A stretch of 64,000 bases of DNA from CAVSVP01 sp963731125 (GTDB taxonomy: Bacteria; Pseudomonadota; Gammaproteobacteria; Competibacterales; Competibacteraceae). Below, piece by piece: positions 50,477-59,658 of the stretch. The stretch covers positions 186,001-250,000 of the forward strand of contig CAVSVP010000023.1 in assembly GCA_963731125.1 (NCBI GenBank), given 5' to 3'. Position numbers and translations under genes: made by a program. The notes beneath the pieces were generated by a model. The model saw only the letters and a program-made list of their open reading frames with translations. It made no database searches and was not told where the DNA came from. Numbering within the stretch: the stretch's first letter is position 1; every line of letters starts with the position of its first letter.

Positions 50477-52258
50477 ATGGCAAAAGAACTATACGATATT
50501 GGTGAAGCTCCTCCATTAGGGGAAGTTCCCCGAAAAATGCATGCTTGGCTGATTCGGGCCGAGCGCTTTGGTGAACCCAAGGACGCTTTTCAGCTGGAAG
50601 TGGTGGACGTTCCCGAAATCGCCGATGACGAAGTGCTGGTCTATGTCATGGCAGCGGGGGTTAACTACAATAACGTATGGGCCGCCCTCGGTATCCCCGT
50701 TAACGTGATTGCAGCCCGCAATAAGCAAGGAGAACCGGAAGACTTTCATATTGGCGGCAGTGATGCCTCTGGCATCGTTTATAAGGTCGGCAAGGATGTT
50801 ACCCATCTTAAAGTGGGCGACGAAGTCGTGATCCACTGTGGCATGTGGAGCAGAGACTGCTCATGGGTCAAGAGCGGACAGGATCCTATGTATTCGCCTA
50901 CCTTCAGGATCTGGGGCTATGAAACCAACTATGGAAGCTTTGCCCAGTTTACCAAGGTGCAGGCTCACCAGTGTTTGCCCAGACCTAAGCATTTAACTTG
51001 GGAAGCGTCGGCGGCCTATATGCTGGTAGGGGCCACGGCCTACCGCATGTTATGCGGCTGGGGTCGGCATGCTGTCGAAAAAGACGATGCTGTCCTCGTA
51101 TGGGGCGGCGCCGGCGGCTTGGGCTCCATGGCCATTCAGATTTGCCGGGCATTGGGAGCGGTTCCCGTGGCTATGATTTCCAGCGAGGATAAGCGAGACT
51201 ACTGCGAAAGTCTGGGTGCCAGGGGTTGTATTAACCGCAAAGATTTCGATCATTGGGGAATGCTGCCCCACTGGAAGGATAATGCGGGCTATGCCAAGTG
51301 GCTCAAAGGGGTGCGTAAATTCGGTGCCGCGTTCTGGGAGGCGCTGGGGGAAAGACGCAATCCGCGTATTGTCTTTGAACATCCGGGTGAAACTACCATT
51401 CCTACCTCCTTATTCGTTTGCGAGACCGGCGGTATGGTAGTGATCTGTGCAGGCACGACCGGCTATAACGCCACCATTGACCTGCGTTATCTGTGGATGC
51501 GTCAAAAGCGCGTGCAGGGGTCGCACTTTGCCAACGATGAACAAGCCAATGGCGTAAATCAGCTGGTGCTGAAAGGATTGGTCGATCCTTGCCTATCCAG
51601 GACCTTTACTTTCGAAGAAGTGGGAGTGGCTCACCAACTGATGCACGAGAATAAGCATCCTCACGGCAATATGGGACTTCTTGTCGGCGCCACGGAGTTG
51701 GGCACCGGTATTACGGAGAGCGTCACCGAAGCCGCCGAGCGTGTTCCCGCTGCGGCGGGCGATACCCCCGAAGAGGAACTGCGGCCGGCGGCGATCACTG
51801 CGCCTTCCACACCGTCACCCAGCTATTTCTTCCAACAAATGGAAGAGTTTGAGCCGGTTATCGAAGACGATGGCACCCTAGTCAAGGATGTGATGAACCG
51901 GGGCGTGATCTCCTGCGCGCCGGACTCTTCCCTTGAGGACGTGGCGGCACTGATGATTCAGAATAAGATCCATGCGGTGGTGGTGATGGAGGATGAAAAG
52001 CCCTTTGGTGTAGTAACTCAGACGGATATGGCCCTAGCCCGTCAAGGCAAGACTCAGGAAGATGCCCGCCAGATCACGGCGCGTGTTGCGATGACCCACG
52101 GCTGTGCCACGTGTAATGCCAACGATACTCTAACCGAGGCGATCAGCAAGATGACCCGTCAGCGTATCCATCGCCTGGTCGTTCTGGAAGATGATTTCCC
52201 TGTTGGTGTGATCTCCATGACCGACGTGGTACGTAAGCTTATTTTCAGGCACAAGTAA
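50477..52258 (+). CDS. ccr: Crotonyl-CoA carboxylase/reductase with fused C-terminal CBS pair
   Basis: 593 residues. Residues 1-415 are a canonical Ccr of the medium-chain dehydrogenase family: YDIGEAPPLGEVPRKMHAW, AAGVNYNNVWAALGIP, VLVWGGAGGLGSMAIQ (NADPH fold), and AGTTGYNATIDLRYLWMRQK followed by VQGSHFAND. It reduces crotonyl-CoA with NADPH while fixing CO2 to give ethylmalonyl-CoA. After a Pro/Glu-rich linker (about 416-467) come two CBS motifs (468-593; DVMNRGVISCAPDSSLEDVA and MTDVVRKLIF at the end), modules that usually bind adenine nucleotides. This fusion is unusual; ordinary Ccr ends near 430 residues. It follows the meaB-like gene by 34 bp and ends at a strong terminator. Confidence 0.95.
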   Translation: MAKELYDIGEAPPLGEVPRKMHAWLIRAERFGEPKDAFQLEVVDVPEIADDEVLVYVMAAGVNYNNVWAALGIPVNVIAARNKQGEPEDFHIGGSDASGIVYKVGKDVTHLKVGDEVVIHCGMWSRDCSWVKSGQDPMYSPTFRIWGYETNYGSFAQFTKVQAHQCLPRPKHLTWEASAAYMLVGATAYRMLCGWGRHAVEKDDAVLVWGGAGGLGSMAIQICRALGAVPVAMISSEDKRDYCESLGARGCINRKDFDHWGMLPHWKDNAGYAKWLKGVRKFGAAFWEALGERRNPRIVFEHPGETTIPTSLFVCETGGMVVICAGTTGYNATIDLRYLWMRQKRVQGSHFANDEQANGVNQLVLKGLVDPCLSRTFTFEEVGVAHQLMHENKHPHGNMGLLVGATELGTGITESVTEAAERVPAAAGDTPEEELRPAAITAPSTPSPSYFFQQMEEFEPVIEDDGTLVKDVMNRGVISCAPDSSLEDVAALMIQNKIHAVVVMEDEKPFGVVTQTDMALARQGKTQEDARQITARVAMTHGCATCNANDTLTEAISKMTRQRIHRLVVLEDDFPVGVISMTDVVRKLIFRHK

Positions 52259-52301
52259 TACCGACGTCTTTCCAAAACCAAAAAAAATAGTTCATGCAGT
52301 G

Positions 52302-52336
52302 AGTCCTTCCTAGCGGTGCTAGAGAAGGACTTTTTT
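52302..52336 (+). terminator. Intrinsic terminator after ccr
   Basis: A 13-bp stem with one bulged base (AGTCCTTCCTAGC, loop GGT, GCTAG-A-GAAGGACT) is followed by six T. It lies 44 bp beyond the ccr stop and closes the ethylmalonyl-CoA operon. Confidence 0.88.
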
Positions 52337-52524
52337 CCTTTCAAACGCTTATATATCGAACTCAAGTTACCAGAGCTCAAGTTACCAGAGCTCAAGCCAG
52401 CACAAAACCACAATTTATGCTGCAGTGTGGTAGATCAAGGCGCTCGCGCCGTATCTGCGCGCACTAAAGGTCGATCGAACACGTAAGCTTGTAGAATGAC
52501 ACATTAACACGTAAACTGTGTATC

Positions 52525-52755
52525 ATGAAAAACCTCACCTTGAGTATCGATGAAAACGTTCTGGCAGCTGTGCGTCTATATGCTGCCGAGCACAATAAAA
52601 CGGTCAACGGCCTAGTGCGAGACTATCTCACGGGTATCGCGGAACGTGAGCAGCGGGCACGGCAGGCGCGACAGCGGCTGCGCGAATTGAGTGACCACTC
52701 ATCGGCTCGGATAGGCGCTGTCAAATGGCGTCGCGAAGACTTGTATGAGCGTTGA
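52525..52755 (+). CDS. Ribbon-helix-helix antitoxin (VapB-like)
   Basis: 76 residues. The first 45 (LTLSIDENVLAAVRLYAAEH then KTVNGLVRDYL) form a ribbon-helix-helix DNA-binding unit. The charged C-terminal part, rich in Arg and Glu, would wrap the toxin. The stop lies inside the downstream toxin gene (11-bp overlap), typical of type II toxin-antitoxin pairs. The protein probably represses its own promoter in the AT-rich stretch just upstream. Confidence 0.85.
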   Translation: MKNLTLSIDENVLAAVRLYAAEHNKTVNGLVRDYLTGIAEREQRARQARQRLRELSDHSSARIGAVKWRREDLYER

Positions 52756-53158
52756 CTGTTTTTTGGATACCAATGTTTTGGTCTATGCCGTTGCTAGCTG
52801 TGGCGAAAAAGAACCGAAACGCCAACGTGCGCTGGAACTGATTGAACAAGAGAATTTTGGCCTTTCCGCACAGGTAATGCAGGAATTCTACGTAACGGTG
52901 ACTCGGAAAATTGCCGTACCACTGAGTCCTGACCAGGCGTTGGAGTGGATCGAGCAGCTCGAAGTTTTTCCCTACATGGAAACCGACATAAGTCTTATCA
53001 AAATTGCTGTCGAGATCAGCCAACGTTATCGCATCTCCTACTGGGATGCTGCCATTGTCGCCGCGGCGGAGGCGCTTGGTGCGACTACGTTGTTCAGCGA
53101 AGACCTGAACGATGGTCAAAGCTATGGTACGGTTCAGGTGAGGAATCCGTTTGTATAA
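52745..53158 (+). CDS. PIN-domain ribonuclease toxin (VapC-like)
   Basis: 137 residues with the PIN acidic set: CFLDTNVLVYA (Asp), QEFYVTVTRK (Glu), SYWDAAIVAAA (Asp) and LFSEDLNDGQ (Asp), all present, so it looks active. VapC-type toxins cut tRNA or rRNA. It overlaps the antitoxin gene. The pair sits between the ccr terminator and the ribosomal protein genes. Confidence 0.88.
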   Translation: MSVDCFLDTNVLVYAVASCGEKEPKRQRALELIEQENFGLSAQVMQEFYVTVTRKIAVPLSPDQALEWIEQLEVFPYMETDISLIKIAVEISQRYRISYWDAAIVAAAEALGATTLFSEDLNDGQSYGTVQVRNPFV

Positions 53159-53629
53159 TGAAGCTACCCATTAGCTGGCGCTGAGTCAACAGTCAAAATG
53201 GACTGTGCAATCATGGAGAAGGGATCATATGAAGCAGGGGTCAAGAATACTAGGTCGTCTACGCTTCCCCCATGCCCAGGTAGAAACGTATTGAATATGA
53301 AAACGCCTTTTATCATGTCTACTTATCAAGACTTGATCTGACAGTTGGGAATTATTAGGCAGGGGAGTGGTGATCATAAGATTTTGTATAGTCCTTGTTA
53401 CCAATCGGCGTTTTACAGTAGATCAGAAAATTAAATCTCGCCATACCGCCAATACTGTCCTGAAACAGGCTGGGTTACCGGAGGTCTCCTAAGTTAGGAA
53501 TATGCGTCAATTCTTTGCTTAACTATTCGGCGCTTTTCTTGTCCAAAACCGAGTTGTGGGTCACGGCATATTCTGATATATATAACTGTTTTTTTAAATT
53601 AATACAATTCGTTTGGAGAGGTTACTCCA
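53159..53629. other. Gene-free region between vapC-like gene and rpmB
   Basis: 471 bases in which I see no gene, tRNA or repeat. The last about 60 bases are AT-rich (TATATATAACTG near 53575) and probably contain the rpmB-rpmG promoter, but no clean -35/-10 pair is evident. Confidence 0.5.
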
Positions 53630-53866
53630 ATGTCCAAAGTCTGTCAGGTGACTGGCAAGCGCCCGCTTACCGGAAATAATGTCTCCCATGCGCATAATAA
53701 GACCCGTCGTCGGTTTCTTCCGAACTTGCATACGCACCGGTTCTGGGTAGAAAGCGAAAAGCGCTTTGTAAAGCTTCGCGTATCCTGCAAAGGTATGCGA
53801 ATTATTGATAAAAAGGGTATCGATAGCGTTTTAACCGAGCTGCGCGCTCGTGGTGAAAAAGTGTGA
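53630..53866 (+). CDS. rpmB: 50S ribosomal protein L28
   Basis: 78 residues starting MSKVCQVTGKRPLTGNNVSH, the standard L28 N terminus, and containing KTRRRFLPNLHTHRFW. It binds 23S rRNA in the large subunit. It is in the normal rpmB-rpmG order, 10 bp from rpmG. Confidence 0.97.
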   Translation: MSKVCQVTGKRPLTGNNVSHAHNKTRRRFLPNLHTHRFWVESEKRFVKLRVSCKGMRIIDKKGIDSVLTELRARGEKV

Positions 53867-53876
53867 GGTGATAACT

Positions 53877-54032
53877 ATGCGCGACAAGATAAAGCTTATC
53901 TCAACGGCTGGTACGGGGCATTTCTATACCACGACTAAAAACAAGCGCACCACGCCCCAGAAGCTGGAAATGAAAAAATACGATCCAGTGGTGCGTAAGC
54001 ATGTGCCCTACAAGGAAGGAAAGATTAAATAA
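53877..54032 (+). CDS. rpmG: 50S ribosomal protein L33
   Basis: 51 residues starting MRDKIKLISTAGTGHFYTTT and ending with the typical KYDPVVRKHVPYKEGKIK. It is the cysteine-free (zinc-independent) form. GAGGTG precedes the ATG at 53877; an earlier in-frame start at 53850 overlaps rpmB and is not credible. Confidence 0.97.
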   Translation: MRDKIKLISTAGTGHFYTTTKNKRTTPQKLEMKKYDPVVRKHVPYKEGKIK

Positions 54033-54047
54033 TTTTGGCAACATTAC

Positions 54048-54091
54048 GCGAGCCTAAAAAAACCCGCTTTTACGGGTTTTTTTAGGCTCGC
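54048..54091. terminator. Bidirectional terminator between rpmG and the desaturase gene
   Basis: A perfect 19-bp inverted repeat (54048-54066 and 54073-54091, loop of 6) contains A7 on one arm and T7 on the other, so it serves transcripts from both sides. The flanking genes are convergent. Confidence 0.9.
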
Positions 54092-54101
54092 AGGTTAAGC
54101 T

Positions 54102-55289
54102 TTAGACTGATTGTAAGGAATAACTACGCAGCGTACGGGCAAAATCCTGTAAGTATTTAATGCCGCTAGCCTCGGCCTGGAGGCACCACTCCTGCAGTGA
54201 AACCAGAAGTTTGTCATGGTTGGCGGTGGTACGATTCCAGATGGCTTGGAGACGAACCCGAGATTCATAGACGGTGCGTAGACTATGACTGCTGCGCAAG
54301 GCGTACTGTAGGCGGTCGCGGTCTTGAGGATCTAGTCGGATGTCTCCCCTTAGCAAAGCAGCGCGAGCGCGTTTAAGAAACTGCCGTCGGGAGGCATCGG
54401 CTTTTTGCAGTTCTTCTTTTAGCACCGGCATGACGACATAGCGACCGAAATCCGCCATAACGTAAAAGCGGTTAAGCACCACTGCACGCAGTGTATCCAG
54501 ATCCACCACCTGTTTACCCGGTACCCGCTGGGGCGTCGGTGCGACTTTTTTAACATGGGCCAGTTTAAGAGCTGACAAGATGCGCAGATAAAACCAGCCT
54601 AAGTCGAATTCCCACCGTTTGCTGGAAAACTTAGCGGAACTGGGGAAAGCGTGGTGATTATTATGGAGCTCTTCACCACCGATCACGATACCCCAGGGCA
54701 CGATATTGGTGGACGCATCATTAGGTTCGTAATTACGATAGCCCCAGTAATGCCCAACGCCATTGATAACGCCGGCTGCCCATAAGGGAATCCATAGCAT
54801 CTGAAGTCCCCATACGGCAAAGCCGATCACGCCGAACAACAGCAGATCGATGGCGAGCATTAACAGAATTCCCAGGCTGTGATGGTGGGAGTAAATGTTC
54901 CGTTCCAGCCAATCATTAGGCGTATTATGGCCGTAGCGCTGTAAAGTATCAGCCTTTCTGGCCGCGTCTCGATACAGCTCAGCACCCTCCCAAAGCACCT
55001 TATTAATACCGAGCATTTGCGGACTGTGAGGGTCCTCCTCAGTTTCGCATTTAGCGTGGTGCTTACGGTGAATGGCGACCCATTCTTTGGTCACCATGCC
55101 GGTGGTCAGCCACAGCCAGCCACGGAAAAAGTGGCTGATGGCTGGATGTAAATCGAGAGCCCGATGAGCCTGAGCCCGATGCAGGAAGACGGTGACGGAA
55201 ATGATCGTAATATGGGTAAGCAACAGTGTCACTATCGCTATCCCCCACAGCGGCATATCCAGCAGCCCTTTGAAGATAAGATCTACCAT
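54102..55289 (-). CDS. Acyl-lipid/acyl-CoA desaturase (delta-9 type, DesA-like)
   Basis: 395-residue membrane di-iron desaturase. The three histidine boxes are HRAQAH, HRKHH and HNNHH, spaced as in delta-9 desaturases, with hydrophobic segments before box 1 and between boxes 2 and 3. It inserts a double bond into saturated acyl chains with O2, implying at least partly aerobic life. The C-terminal about 130 residues (from about 265) are a helical extension beyond the desaturase core, rich in Arg and Leu. The convergent neighbour is rpmG. Confidence 0.92.
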   Translation of the reverse strand: MVDLIFKGLLDMPLWGIAIVTLLLTHITIISVTVFLHRAQAHRALDLHPAISHFFRGWLWLTTGMVTKEWVAIHRKHHAKCETEEDPHSPQMLGINKVLWEGAELYRDAARKADTLQRYGHNTPNDWLERNIYSHHHSLGILLMLAIDLLLFGVIGFAVWGLQMLWIPLWAAGVINGVGHYWGYRNYEPNDASTNIVPWGIVIGGEELHNNHHAFPSSAKFSSKRWEFDLGWFYLRILSALKLAHVKKVAPTPQRVPGKQVVDLDTLRAVVLNRFYVMADFGRYVVMPVLKEELQKADASRRQFLKRARAALLRGDIRLDPQDRDRLQYALRSSHSLRTVYESRVRLQAIWNRTTANHDKLLVSLQEWCLQAEASGIKYLQDFARTLRSYSLQSV

Positions 55290-55567
55290 TGTCGGGATTT
55301 AGAACCTCTTTTTATAAACAAACTGAATGAGCAAACACGCTTGCTGCAATGATAAAGCTTTTGAGTTGCTAAAAAATAAGCAAAAACCTCACATTTCAAT
55401 GTGATTTCCCTTGAAGCATTAAGTTCATTTTTCCCTTGACTATTAGATACCATTGCATGGACGTCCACGTTCAAAACGCATTATGCAAATCGCTGCGCGA
55501 AGTCTGCATTTGCGATTATAATGCTTACTTTGCTATGCCAAAACACCACACAGGTTTAAGGGATCGC

Positions 55568-56512
55568 ATGAGGCAAACGGAACTGAAGACCCTCGTCGAG
55601 GTAACAAATCTAACCCGCTATTATGGAACAACGCCTGCGGTACAGGATGTTAATTTTACTTTAAATCGAGGTGAAATACTGGGATTTCTCGGGCCTAATG
55701 GCGCAGGCAAGTCTACCACCATGCAACTGCTGGCCGGTTGCTTGGCTCCCGATGCCGGGCAGATTAGGCTTAATGGCATTGATCTGTTGCAAGAACCCCG
55801 GCAAGCCAAGGCCCATCTTGGCTATCTGGCCGAACAGCCGCCACTTTACCGGGAATTAACCGTAGATGAATATCTCGTCTACTGCGCCCGCCTGCATCGC
55901 ATCCCACGTTCCGCTATCACTGCCGCCGTGCGTCGCGCTAAGGCGTGCTGTGGCCTGTCGTCAGTCAACAGGCGCCTGATCGGCAATCTTTCCAAAGGTT
56001 ATCAGCAGCGCGTGGGTATCGCCCAGGCCATTGTTCACGGACCGTCGATCATTATTCTCGATGAACCCACCGTGGGATTGGATCCCATTCAGTGGAGTGA
56101 AATTCGCGAGCTGATTCGTGAGTTGGGCCAGGAGCATGGGATTATTCTATCGACGCATATTCTGCCCGAGGTGCAAGCCATCTGTAGTCACGTACAAATC
56201 ATGCACCGGGGGTGTCTGGTTTATGCCAGCAGCCTGACCGACTTTACGCAAAGGGGAAAAGACCATTTATTGATTAAATTTAGCCTACCACCGACACCTG
56301 AATACCTAGCGACGCTTCCCGGTATTGCTCATGTAGACTCGTTAGGCGCAGGATGTTTCCGGCTGCGCTGTGCACCCCACAGCAATCCGGTGGCTGATCT
56401 GGTGACCTGCGCCTATGAACAAGGTTGGGGGCTACGGGAACTTATTCGAGAGTCTCTCGGTATGGAGCAGGTTTTTATCGACCTGACGCTGGGTTGTACG
56501 GAGGCCGCCTAA
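55568..56512 (+). CDS. ABC transporter ATP-binding protein (GldA-like)
   Basis: About 314 residues. Walker A is GPNGAGKST, the signature motif is LSKGYQQRVGIAQAI and Walker B is SIIILDEPTVGLDP, followed by the H-loop STHIL. The C-terminal part matches DrrA/CcmA/GldA-type exporters. AAGGGA precedes the ATG at 55568, so the upstream in-frame sequence from 55436 is excluded. It forms an operon with an ABC-2 permease and a GldG-like protein. The set resembles gldAFG, but these are widespread outside gliding bacteria and the substrate is unknown. Confidence 0.9.
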   Translation: MRQTELKTLVEVTNLTRYYGTTPAVQDVNFTLNRGEILGFLGPNGAGKSTTMQLLAGCLAPDAGQIRLNGIDLLQEPRQAKAHLGYLAEQPPLYRELTVDEYLVYCARLHRIPRSAITAAVRRAKACCGLSSVNRRLIGNLSKGYQQRVGIAQAIVHGPSIIILDEPTVGLDPIQWSEIRELIRELGQEHGIILSTHILPEVQAICSHVQIMHRGCLVYASSLTDFTQRGKDHLLIKFSLPPTPEYLATLPGIAHVDSLGAGCFRLRCAPHSNPVADLVTCAYEQGWGLRELIRESLGMEQVFIDLTLGCTEAA

Positions 56513-57264
56513 TGATTCTAACCATTGCTACCCGGGAACTGCGTGGTTTGTTTTTATCGCCGTTGGCATGGACTTTGTCAGCTGTGGTGCAGTTTATCCT
56601 GGCCTGGCTATTTCTGATGCTGGTAGAGGAATTTCTGACTCTTCAATCCCAGTTATTAGGACTCGAGGGGGCGCTGGGGGTGAGTGATTTGGTGGTAGCG
56701 CCTTTGTTGCGTGTGGCTGCTTGGCTATTGTTGTTGATTACGCCATTGCTTACCATGCGGTTGCTCAGCGAAGAACGCCGCAGCCATACTTTAGGACTGC
56801 TGCTTTCGGCGCCGGTGGCAAGTTACGAGATTGTGCTGGGTAAGTATTTAGGGTTGCTCACTTTTCTGCTGCTGCTGGTGATGTTGATCGCGTTAATGCC
56901 GCTATCCCTGCTGGTGGGCAGTACATTGGATTTGGGTAAGCTGTCGACGGGACTATTGGGGTTGCTGCTGCTGCTAGGCAGTTTCTCCGCCGCGGGGTGC
57001 TATTGCTCTACGCGCTCCGCTCAGCCGATCACTGCGGCGGTTGTCACCTTCGGGTTGTTACTATGGCTGTCAATCATCGATGCGGCCGGTGACGGTACTC
57101 GAGAGGTCAGCAGCGTATTTGCTTATCTGTCTCTGTGGCGGCATTACGATGCCCTGCTCACCGGGTTGATCAGCAGTGCCGATATTATTTATTATCTGCT
57201 ATTTATCGTGGCTTTTTTGGGGCTTTCCGTGCGCTGCCTCAACAACGAACGCCGCCTGCACTGA
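56512..57264 (+). CDS. ABC-2 type permease (GldF-like)
   Basis: 250 residues with six hydrophobic segments. The ATG overlaps the ATPase stop (TAATG). The segment LLTMRLLSEERRSHTLGLLLSAPV near residues 80-103 is the ABC-2 permease hallmark, and LGKYLGLLTFLLLLV follows. It works with the ATPase before it and the GldG-like protein 9 bp after it. Confidence 0.9.
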   Translation: MILTIATRELRGLFLSPLAWTLSAVVQFILAWLFLMLVEEFLTLQSQLLGLEGALGVSDLVVAPLLRVAAWLLLLITPLLTMRLLSEERRSHTLGLLLSAPVASYEIVLGKYLGLLTFLLLLVMLIALMPLSLLVGSTLDLGKLSTGLLGLLLLLGSFSAAGCYCSTRSAQPITAAVVTFGLLLWLSIIDAAGDGTREVSSVFAYLSLWRHYDALLTGLISSADIIYYLLFIVAFLGLSVRCLNNERRLH

Positions 57265-57273
57265 GCATTACTG

Positions 57274-58626
57274 ATGCGCATTTCCCGTCGAATCAGGCTG
57301 CGTGTGCAGAATCTTCTGCGGCTGTTGTTATTGGGTGTTGCTATCGGTCTAGCGGCCTGGCTAAGTACTCGTTATACCGTGCAACTGGATTGGAGTGCAG
57401 GCGAGCGTAATACACTATCGCCGGCGAGCCTGGAGTTACTGACGCGGCTGCCAGGACCGGTGCAGGTCACTGCTTTTGTCCGGGACAATCCTTCCCTGCG
57501 CAACCGCATCCAAACGCTGCTCGGTCGCTATCAGCGTTACAAACCGGATATGGCGTTAAGTTTTGTTAATCCTGACGCGGTTCCCGAGCAAATTCGCCGT
57601 TTTGGCATCACCCGGGATGGCGAGCTTTATGTGCAATATCAGGGGCAGGGTGAACGGCTTCAGCAACTGACGGAGTCAGGTTTGAGCCATGCCTTACAGC
57701 GGTTGCGGCGTGCGCAGGAACGTGTCGTGCTGTTTTTGGCCGGACACGGGGAACGTAAGCCCCAGGGTCAAGCTAACCACGACCTCGGTATTTTCGGCAG
57801 GAGACTGGAGCGTACCGGTGTTAAAGTTCAGGAACTTAACCTAGCGAAACAGCCTTATATACCAAAAGGTGCCGCTGTTTTGGTGATCGCCAGCCCCCAG
57901 GTCGCTCTGTTATCCGGCGAAGTGCAACTGATCCTGGATTATGTGGAGCAAGGAGGTAATTTATTGTGGCTGATGGAACCCGACGGTGCCATGGGTTTAG
58001 AGCGACTGGCGGAAGCACTGGGTGTGGAGTGGTTGCCTGGTGTTGTGGTAGATGCTGATGCGCCGGCATTTGGCATTGATAATCCCGCTTTCGCGCTGGT
58101 GGCGGATTACCCGACTCACCCAGTCACCAAAGAGTTACAGGGGCTGACGCTATTTCCCGTTGCCGTTGGCTTAACGTTACGGTCGTTGCCGAAGTGGGAA
58201 GCGCAACAATTGCTTGTCACCCAGCCTCGTACCTGGAACGAGGTCGGTTCGCTGCGCAATGCCGTGCGGTTCGATGCTGATCGTGGAGAACGACTCGGTC
58301 CGCTCACTTTGGGCGTAACGCTAACCCGACGTAGGCCTGCACGGGATGATGCGTCTCAACAGCGCATCGTCACCATTGGTGATGGTGATTTTCTGTCCAA
58401 TGCCTATCTTGGCAACGGTAGCAATCTTAACCTGGGGCTGAACCTAATGAACTGGCTTAGCCAGGACGATATGCTTCTTGCCATTCATATCCAGGAGGCT
58501 CCAGATCAGACATTGCACTTAACCAATGCCGCCCTGCTGGTGATCGGTAGCAGTTTTCTGCTAATCTTACCCGCCTTATTATTAGCCAGTGGTTGGTTGC
58601 TCTGGTGGCGTCGTCAGCGGCGTTAG
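57274..58626 (+). CDS. GldG-like ABC transporter auxiliary protein
   Basis: 450 residues: an N-terminal membrane anchor (about 13-32), a large extracytoplasmic region with LDWSAGERNTLSPASLELL (the usual start of the GldG/ABC_transp_aux domain) and VLFLAGHGERKPQG, and a C-terminal helix (about 418-442) followed by an Arg-rich end. Members accompany ABC-2 exporters and may assist substrate release at the periplasmic face. The exact job is not established. Confidence 0.87.
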   Translation: MRISRRIRLRVQNLLRLLLLGVAIGLAAWLSTRYTVQLDWSAGERNTLSPASLELLTRLPGPVQVTAFVRDNPSLRNRIQTLLGRYQRYKPDMALSFVNPDAVPEQIRRFGITRDGELYVQYQGQGERLQQLTESGLSHALQRLRRAQERVVLFLAGHGERKPQGQANHDLGIFGRRLERTGVKVQELNLAKQPYIPKGAAVLVIASPQVALLSGEVQLILDYVEQGGNLLWLMEPDGAMGLERLAEALGVEWLPGVVVDADAPAFGIDNPAFALVADYPTHPVTKELQGLTLFPVAVGLTLRSLPKWEAQQLLVTQPRTWNEVGSLRNAVRFDADRGERLGPLTLGVTLTRRRPARDDASQQRIVTIGDGDFLSNAYLGNGSNLNLGLNLMNWLSQDDMLLAIHIQEAPDQTLHLTNAALLVIGSSFLLILPALLLASGWLLWWRRQRR

Positions 58627-58693
58627 TGCGCAGCAGCGCAACATCAAACAATATTTGTAAACTAACCCTCACTGCCAATGCGTTTTAGCGTTT

Positions 58694-59509
58694 GTGCCTG
58701 AATTGCCTGAAGTTGAAACCACCCGCCGGGGTATCGCCCCCTATTTGACCGGGCAGACGATCATGCGTGTCGTAGTGCGGGAACGTCGCCTGCGCTGGCC
58801 AGTATCATCAGAGCTAGAGGCAGCCCTTAATGCAACAGTAATCCGTGCTGTAGAACGCCGGGCAAAATATCTGCTGCTGCGCACGGACACCGGCTGCGTC
58901 CTGGTACATTTAGGCATGTCTGGCAGCCTGCGCATTCTGTCCCGGCCGACACCGGCACAGAAACACGATCATGTGGATATTGAATTGGCCAGTGGCCACT
59001 GCTTACGATTTACTGACCCGCGTCGTTTTGGAGCCTGGTTATGGACTGCAGAGGCGCCCGAGCGGCATCCCTTGCTGCGCCATTTGGGTCCTGAGCCCCT
59101 AGAGGAGTGCTTTACCGCCGGTTATCTTCACACTCTGGCGCGCGGCCGTAGCATGCCGGTGAAGGCTTTTCTCATGGATAGCCGTGTGGTGGCAGGCGTT
59201 GGCAACATCTATGCCAACGAAGCACTGTTTTTAGCCGGCATCAATCCGCTGCGGGCGGCGGGGCGAATCGCCTTGATTCGTTATGACATCCTGGTAAGGA
59301 CTATCCGCGATGTGTTAGCGGCAGCTATTTTGCAAGGTGGCACCACCCTGAGGGATTTTGTCGGGGGAGAGGGCAAGACTGGGTATTTTCAGCAATACTT
59401 GCAAGTCTATGGTCGTGAGGGCTGCCCTTGTCTGGTTTGCGGTGCGCCGATTCGTTCGCGCCGCCTAGGGCAGCGCGGTACTTTTTACTGCCCACACTGC
59501 CAGCGTTAG
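58694..59509 (+). CDS. mutM: Formamidopyrimidine-DNA glycosylase (Fpg/MutM)
   Basis: 271 residues, GTG start. After processing, the N terminus PELPEVETTRRG supplies the catalytic Pro and Glu. The helix-two-turn-helix (GVGNIYANEALF) and the C-terminal zinc finger (CLVCGAPI...FYCPHCQR, four Cys) are intact. It removes 8-oxoguanine and other oxidised bases. It commonly lies near rpmBG in gammaproteobacteria, though here the desaturase and ABC genes intervene. Confidence 0.96.
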   Translation: MPELPEVETTRRGIAPYLTGQTIMRVVVRERRLRWPVSSELEAALNATVIRAVERRAKYLLLRTDTGCVLVHLGMSGSLRILSRPTPAQKHDHVDIELASGHCLRFTDPRRFGAWLWTAEAPERHPLLRHLGPEPLEECFTAGYLHTLARGRSMPVKAFLMDSRVVAGVGNIYANEALFLAGINPLRAAGRIALIRYDILVRTIRDVLAAAILQGGTTLRDFVGGEGKTGYFQQYLQVYGREGCPCLVCGAPIRSRRLGQRGTFYCPHCQR

Positions 59510-59658
59510 CTAACTCTATAGGTTGACTCTATAGGTTGACGAATAGACGACAAAACCCGATCAGATATCAGCATGAAGCTGCCTTGATCTACCGGATGTT
59601 TAGGAACACAATATCTTGTAAAGTATTATTTTAACCACCAAAGAAGAGGAGAAAGCCA

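Noticed and set aside
50477..52258. Generic quinone oxidoreductase or alcohol dehydrogenase
   Set aside because: The full set of Ccr-specific stretches (N-terminal GEAPPLGEVP, AGTTGYNATIDLRYLWM, GSHFAND) and the ethylmalonyl-CoA context fit crotonyl-CoA carboxylase/reductase much better.
53159..53629. tRNA or small RNA gene before rpmB
   Set aside because: No cloverleaf arms, GGTTCGAATCC-like T-loop or stable hairpin was found.
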